From Planctomycetota bacterium (GTDB taxonomy: Bacteria; Planctomycetota; Phycisphaerae; Phycisphaerales; SM1A02): 10,884 bases of DNA. Shown here piece after piece: positions 7,463 through 10,884 of this stretch. The position numbers and the translations under genes were made by a program. Every line of letters begins with the position of its first letter. The stretch's first letter is position 1. Where the stretch lies: the NCBI GenBank assembly GCA_014381385.1, contig JACNLR010000064.1, forward strand, positions 1-10,884, in the 5' to 3' direction. The notes under the pieces were generated by a model. That model did not search any database. It was not told the origin of the DNA and saw only the letters and a program-made list of their open reading frames with translations.

Positions 7463-7497
7463 CGGCAATGCCACCTCTTCGATAAAATGCACGACCT

Positions 7498-10494
7498 ATG
7501 GCATTATTCAATCGCAAGACTACTCCTACTCCAACTACTACAACTGTGACGAACACGAACAGCGTTTTCGATGATTCGACTGAGCATCGAATTCGTGAAA
7601 TTGGCGGCGCTCTTTTGGAGCAAGCGAGATCAAAAAAACAATCGTGGTTTTCTACCGCTTTCTGGTCTGACAAACTTATGGACTGGGCTATGGAGGACGA
7701 AGAATTTAAAATTCAACTCTTTCGGTTTGTTGACACCTTTCCGATGCTCGTTACACCAGAACAAGTACACGAACATCTCGTTGATTACCTGTCGCAGCCA
7801 AATGTAAAACTGCCACCGGGTCTTGGTATCGGTCTCAAGGCAGGCGGTCTTGCACAAGGCACAATGACAAAAACAGTCACAAGTCAAATTACAAAAATGG
7901 CGAAGCGATTCATCGCTGGTACCGACGCCGCTTCAGCACTTCCTGAACTGCAAAGTATCTGGAAGGAGGGAGTTGCGTTTTCGGTTGACTTGCTTGGCGA
8001 GGCATGCGTAAGTGACAGCGAAGCAGCGGAATATCGACAGAGATATTTAGATTTGCTTATAAATTTACCCGAGACTGTTTCTTCTTGGAACGAAAATAAA
8101 ATCCTTGAGAACGATCATCTCGGTCCTATCCCACGCACGAATATTTCCATCAAAATCAGTTCATTGTTTGCGAACACCGATCCAATAGCGCATGATCTGT
8201 CGGTCGATGGATTGTTTAAAGCACTCAAACCAATTCTTGAAGAAGCTGAAAAGAATGGCACGCTCATTAACTTTGATATGGAGCAATTCGAGTACAAAGA
8301 TTTAACGCTCGATTTATTCATGAAGTGCTGCGATGAAATTAATTTCACAGCGGGGCTTGCTATGCAAGCGTATTTGAGAAGTGGTGATGAAGATGCGAAA
8401 AGAATTATCGAATGGTCAAAACGAACTGGAAGAATAGTAACGGTTCGTCTTGTGAAGGGCGCGTATTGGGATTACGAAACAATTCACGCTGAGGAAATGG
8501 GCTGGCCCGTTCCAGTTTGGAGCCGAAAGGTTGACACTGATGCCTGCTTTGAAAGAATGGCTGCACTGTTCGTTGCTTCAACACCAAAAACTGTTGAAGA
8601 AGGTGGAGTCAAACTTGCTCTAGGCTCTCATAACATTCGATCGATTGCAACAGCTCTTGCACTCCTTGAAAAACACGACCTCCCAATTGAAGCGCTTGAA
8701 TTACAAATGTTAAGAGGAATGGCGGACCAGTTAAAAGCGGGCGTGCTTGCTGATGGCTTGCGCCTACGCGAGTACGTACCTGTTGGCGAAATGATTCCGG
8801 GCATGGCGTATCTCGTACGGCGCCTATTAGAAAACACCTCAAATGAGTCTTGGCTACGCAGCAGTTTTATGGACAATGCAGATGCTTCAGTACTCCTTGC
8901 ATCTCCACACATACAACACACCGATAGAGACCCAGGATTGCGGCGTATTGAAGATGCACCAGAACGCCATCATTTATCTCCTGCTGTTGAGGGAGTTGGC
9001 GATGGTCGTCCGTTCTTCACCGAAGCATATCGTGACTTTTCAATGGTAAATGACCGCGAAAACTTTGCCGCCGCTATAGAAGCATCGACCGTTCCTACTG
9101 TCACACTACTAGCTACGAAAGAAGACGCTGAATCTGTTATCACAAGAGCGCATGATGCATTTCCTGCTTGGCGAAACGAAGACCCGCTAGTTCGCTCTGA
9201 AATACTTGTCAAAGCTGCAAAACTCATGCGCCACAGGCGTGATGAAATGTGCGGCATCGTCATGCGAGAAGCAGGTAAAACATGGAGAGAAGCAGACGGA
9301 GAAGTTTGCGAAGCTATTGATTTTTGTGATTATTACGCAAGGATGGCACCGCAACTCTTCGAATACGAACGGCTCGGCGAATTCATAGGCGAGCTTGATC
9401 AACAGTTTTACCAACCACGCGGTGTATGCGCGGTAATTAGCCCATGGAACTTCCCAAGCGCAATTTGTTGTGGGATGACCGTTGCTGCGCTCGTTACTGG
9501 CAACACGGTTCTTGTCAAACCTGCGGGGCAAACAACCGGCATCGCAAAACTCATTTGCGAAATGCTGTGGGAAGCTGGCGCTCCAAAAAATGTACTCCAA
9601 TTTGTTGCAGGGCCTGGTTCCATTATTGGTTCTGCAATGGTGCGAGATCCCCGAGTTGCAATCATTGCATTTACTGGCTCCAAAGGCGTTGGCTTAGATA
9701 TTCTTGCAGCCGCTGGGCATGTTCCTGAAAATCAGCCTTTCGTAAAGAAAGTCGTTTGTGAAATGGGTGGAAAAAATGCCATCATTATCGATGCGTCCGC
9801 AGATCTTGACGAAGCAGTTCTTGGCGTACGGCATAGTGCATTCGGATACCAAGGGCAAAAATGTTCCGCCTGTAGCCGTGTCATTGTTGTTGATTCTGCA
9901 CATGATGCATTCCTCAAACGCTTAATCGAATCAACACGCACCCTTGTTATTGGCGATGTCATGGACCCAAGCACAGATGTCGGACCAGTCATCGATGCAA
10001 AAGCCGCTTCTGAGATAAAACGATATATCGAGATTGGAAAAACAGAAGGAAAACTAGAACTCGCGCAACCAATACCAGAAGGTTTAGAAGAAAAGACAGG
10101 GCGTGATTACATCGCTCCACATATTTTCTCTGGTATTTCTCGTGATGATGTTATTGCACAAGAAGAAATTTTTGGACCTGTCCTTGCTGTAATTCGCGTA
10201 AAAGATTTTGACGAAGCACTTGAAGTTGCTAATGCAACAGAATACAAATTAACTGGTGCGGTCTATAGTCGGAAACCATCCAATTTAGAAAAAGCAAGGC
10301 GAGAATTCCGCGTAGGAAACTTGTACCTCAACCGAGGCTCAACAGGGGCACTTGTAGGGAGGCAACCATTTGGCGGATTCGGCATGTCGGGAGTTGGTTC
10401 CAAAGCTGGCGGTTGCGATTACCTCTTGCAATTTGTAGAGCCGAGGGCAATTTGCGAAAACACTATGCGACGCGGGTTTGCCCCTGGTCTATAA
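7498..10494 (+). CDS. putA: Bifunctional proline dehydrogenase / L-glutamate gamma-semialdehyde dehydrogenase
   Basis: A 998-residue enzyme that oxidises proline to P5C with FAD and then glutamate semialdehyde to glutamate with NAD+. The order is: a short Thr-rich start (residues 8-22), a helical arm to about 160, a proline dehydrogenase barrel at about 210-465 ('RLVKGAYWD' 317-325; substrate-binding 'YLVRRLLEN' 438-446), and an aldehyde dehydrogenase domain at about 500-985. The latter has 'SPWNFP' with N651, general base E755 in 'CEMGGKN', nucleophile C789 in 'GQKCSA', and 'EEIFGPV' (889-895). About 1000 residues with no N-terminal ribbon-helix-helix domain matches minimal type A PutA, so it should not repress its own gene. 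The enzyme is expected at the membrane surface, passing electrons to quinone. Start ATG at 7498, 35 bases after prmC, without a clear Shine-Dalgarno sequence. Its stop overlaps the convergent gene by six bases. Confidence 0.95.
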   Translation: MALFNRKTTPTPTTTTVTNTNSVFDDSTEHRIREIGGALLEQARSKKQSWFSTAFWSDKLMDWAMEDEEFKIQLFRFVDTFPMLVTPEQVHEHLVDYLSQPNVKLPPGLGIGLKAGGLAQGTMTKTVTSQITKMAKRFIAGTDAASALPELQSIWKEGVAFSVDLLGEACVSDSEAAEYRQRYLDLLINLPETVSSWNENKILENDHLGPIPRTNISIKISSLFANTDPIAHDLSVDGLFKALKPILEEAEKNGTLINFDMEQFEYKDLTLDLFMKCCDEINFTAGLAMQAYLRSGDEDAKRIIEWSKRTGRIVTVRLVKGAYWDYETIHAEEMGWPVPVWSRKVDTDACFERMAALFVASTPKTVEEGGVKLALGSHNIRSIATALALLEKHDLPIEALELQMLRGMADQLKAGVLADGLRLREYVPVGEMIPGMAYLVRRLLENTSNESWLRSSFMDNADASVLLASPHIQHTDRDPGLRRIEDAPERHHLSPAVEGVGDGRPFFTEAYRDFSMVNDRENFAAAIEASTVPTVTLLATKEDAESVITRAHDAFPAWRNEDPLVRSEILVKAAKLMRHRRDEMCGIVMREAGKTWREADGEVCEAIDFCDYYARMAPQLFEYERLGEFIGELDQQFYQPRGVCAVISPWNFPSAICCGMTVAALVTGNTVLVKPAGQTTGIAKLICEMLWEAGAPKNVLQFVAGPGSIIGSAMVRDPRVAIIAFTGSKGVGLDILAAAGHVPENQPFVKKVVCEMGGKNAIIIDASADLDEAVLGVRHSAFGYQGQKCSACSRVIVVDSAHDAFLKRLIESTRTLVIGDVMDPSTDVGPVIDAKAASEIKRYIEIGKTEGKLELAQPIPEGLEEKTGRDYIAPHIFSGISRDDVIAQEEIFGPVLAVIRVKDFDEALEVANATEYKLTGAVYSRKPSNLEKARREFRVGNLYLNRGSTGALVGRQPFGGFGMSGVGSKAGGCDYLLQFVEPRAICENTMRRGFAPGL

Positions 10495-10803
10495 ACCTAT
10501 TTGATGTAAGGACTCTTTGGAGACAGAGTGCCCGATACATTTCTCCTCATCTACCACAACGTCTGCTCCAGCGTTTGATAATTCGTTGGCATGAATTGAA
10601 TATCGTGATCGAGCAACAATCGGAATTGAAGAAGCAAATGCTCGTACTTGTTGAATTGATAGTGCAGCAGAGCGGTGGTCTGGCAACGTGCATACTAGTA
10701 ACTTCGCAGATCGAACACCCGCATGCGGCGTCTCGTCCACGCAACACAGCTCGCACACCCAGACGTGGAACGGCACACGACGACGAGGCCAATCAGCATC
10801 CAA
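10489..10803 (-). CDS. RCK/TrkA-N-like NAD-binding domain fragment, 5' part unreliable
   Basis: The minus-strand frame ends at the TAG at 10491-10489. Residues from about 10722 downward read AGVRSAKLLVCTLPDH, then 'SIPIVARSRY' and 'ELSNAGADVVVDEEKCIG'. This is the second half of an RCK_N (TrkA-N) fold, which binds NAD(H) or nucleotides and gates K+ channels, Trk systems or Kef-type antiporters. Upstream of that point the frame (a TTG start at 10803 is the formal limit) gives 'LDADWPRRR...CVDETPHAGV'. This faintly matches the expected beta-strand and 'GD...aaGV' region but is several residues short, and a TGA closes the frame at 10830-10828. The gene is therefore probably partial, frameshifted or corrupted near the window edge. 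The full protein could be a Kef-like antiporter or a free-standing Trk subunit; the sequence cannot decide. It converges on putA with a six-base overlap. Confidence 0.5.
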   Translation of the reverse strand: MDADWPRRRVPFHVWVCELCCVDETPHAGVRSAKLLVCTLPDHRSAALSIQQVRAFASSIPIVARSRYSIHANELSNAGADVVVDEEKCIGHSVSKESLHQIGL

Positions 10804-10884
10804 AGCGATCCCAACAGCAGCACCACCTCATCATGCGGGTGCTCCAAGGCTGCGGACGGACAGGCGGGATGGTGGGGTGGGAGG
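10721..10884. other. G+C-rich, anomalous window edge
   Basis: By hand count 106 of these 164 bases are G or C (about 65%), against 42% in 10561-10620 and 47% in 10621-10680. The last 25 bases are a G-rich low-complexity run. The change coincides with the point where the RCK-like frame loses good similarity. A contig-end assembly error, a chimeric join or a true recombination junction would all look like this. Confidence 0.6.

Noticed and set aside
10547..10792. Alternative minus-strand frame at the right edge.
   Set aside because: It overlaps the RCK-like frame in another phase, and its Cys/Ser-rich product has no recognisable motif, while the chosen frame gives ordered RCK landmarks.

Overview
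The window is a 10.9 kb stretch of a chromosome of moderate G+C content (mid-40s percent by eye). It is densely coded, with two gene blocks diverging from a short intergenic region at about 5113-5260. The architecture of the GAF plus receiver protein, together with the GldA/GldG/DUF4340-type transporter, recalls Planctomycetota, possibly Phycisphaerae. That assignment comes from remembered family resemblance and was not checked by any search. The odd length and the poor state of both ends suggest a whole short contig, possibly metagenomic.

Minus strand, 5112 down to 243: a tightly coupled three-gene operon. It encodes an ABC ATPase of the GldA type, a fused ABC-2 permease plus GldG-like extracytoplasmic protein, and a DUF4340 membrane-anchored protein. 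Each downstream start overlaps the preceding stop by four bases (GTGA, then ATGA). Together they look like one inner-membrane ABC system of unknown substrate, related to the uncharacterised 'gliding motility auxiliary' transporters.

Plus strand, 5261 to 10494: three genes separated by 33 and 35 bases. They are a GAF-receiver signalling protein without a kinase or output domain, PrmC (the methyltransferase that modifies the GGQ glutamine of release factors), and a short type-A-like bifunctional PutA that oxidises proline to glutamate. No functional theme clearly unites the three.

Edges: bases 80-210 hold a nested inverted-repeat element, with a perfect 28-bp arm pair and several copies of GTCTCAGAG, just beyond the 3' end of the minus-strand operon. 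At the right end, a minus-strand reading frame encodes the C-terminal part of an RCK/TrkA-N-like NAD-binding domain. Its tail overlaps the end of putA. Toward the window edge its sequence degrades and the G+C content jumps to about 65%, so the last roughly 160 bases should be treated with suspicion.

No tRNA, rRNA, CRISPR array, transposase or convincing intrinsic terminator was seen. The most unusual items are the left-edge inverted-repeat element, the permease-GldG fusion operon and the orphan GAF-receiver protein.
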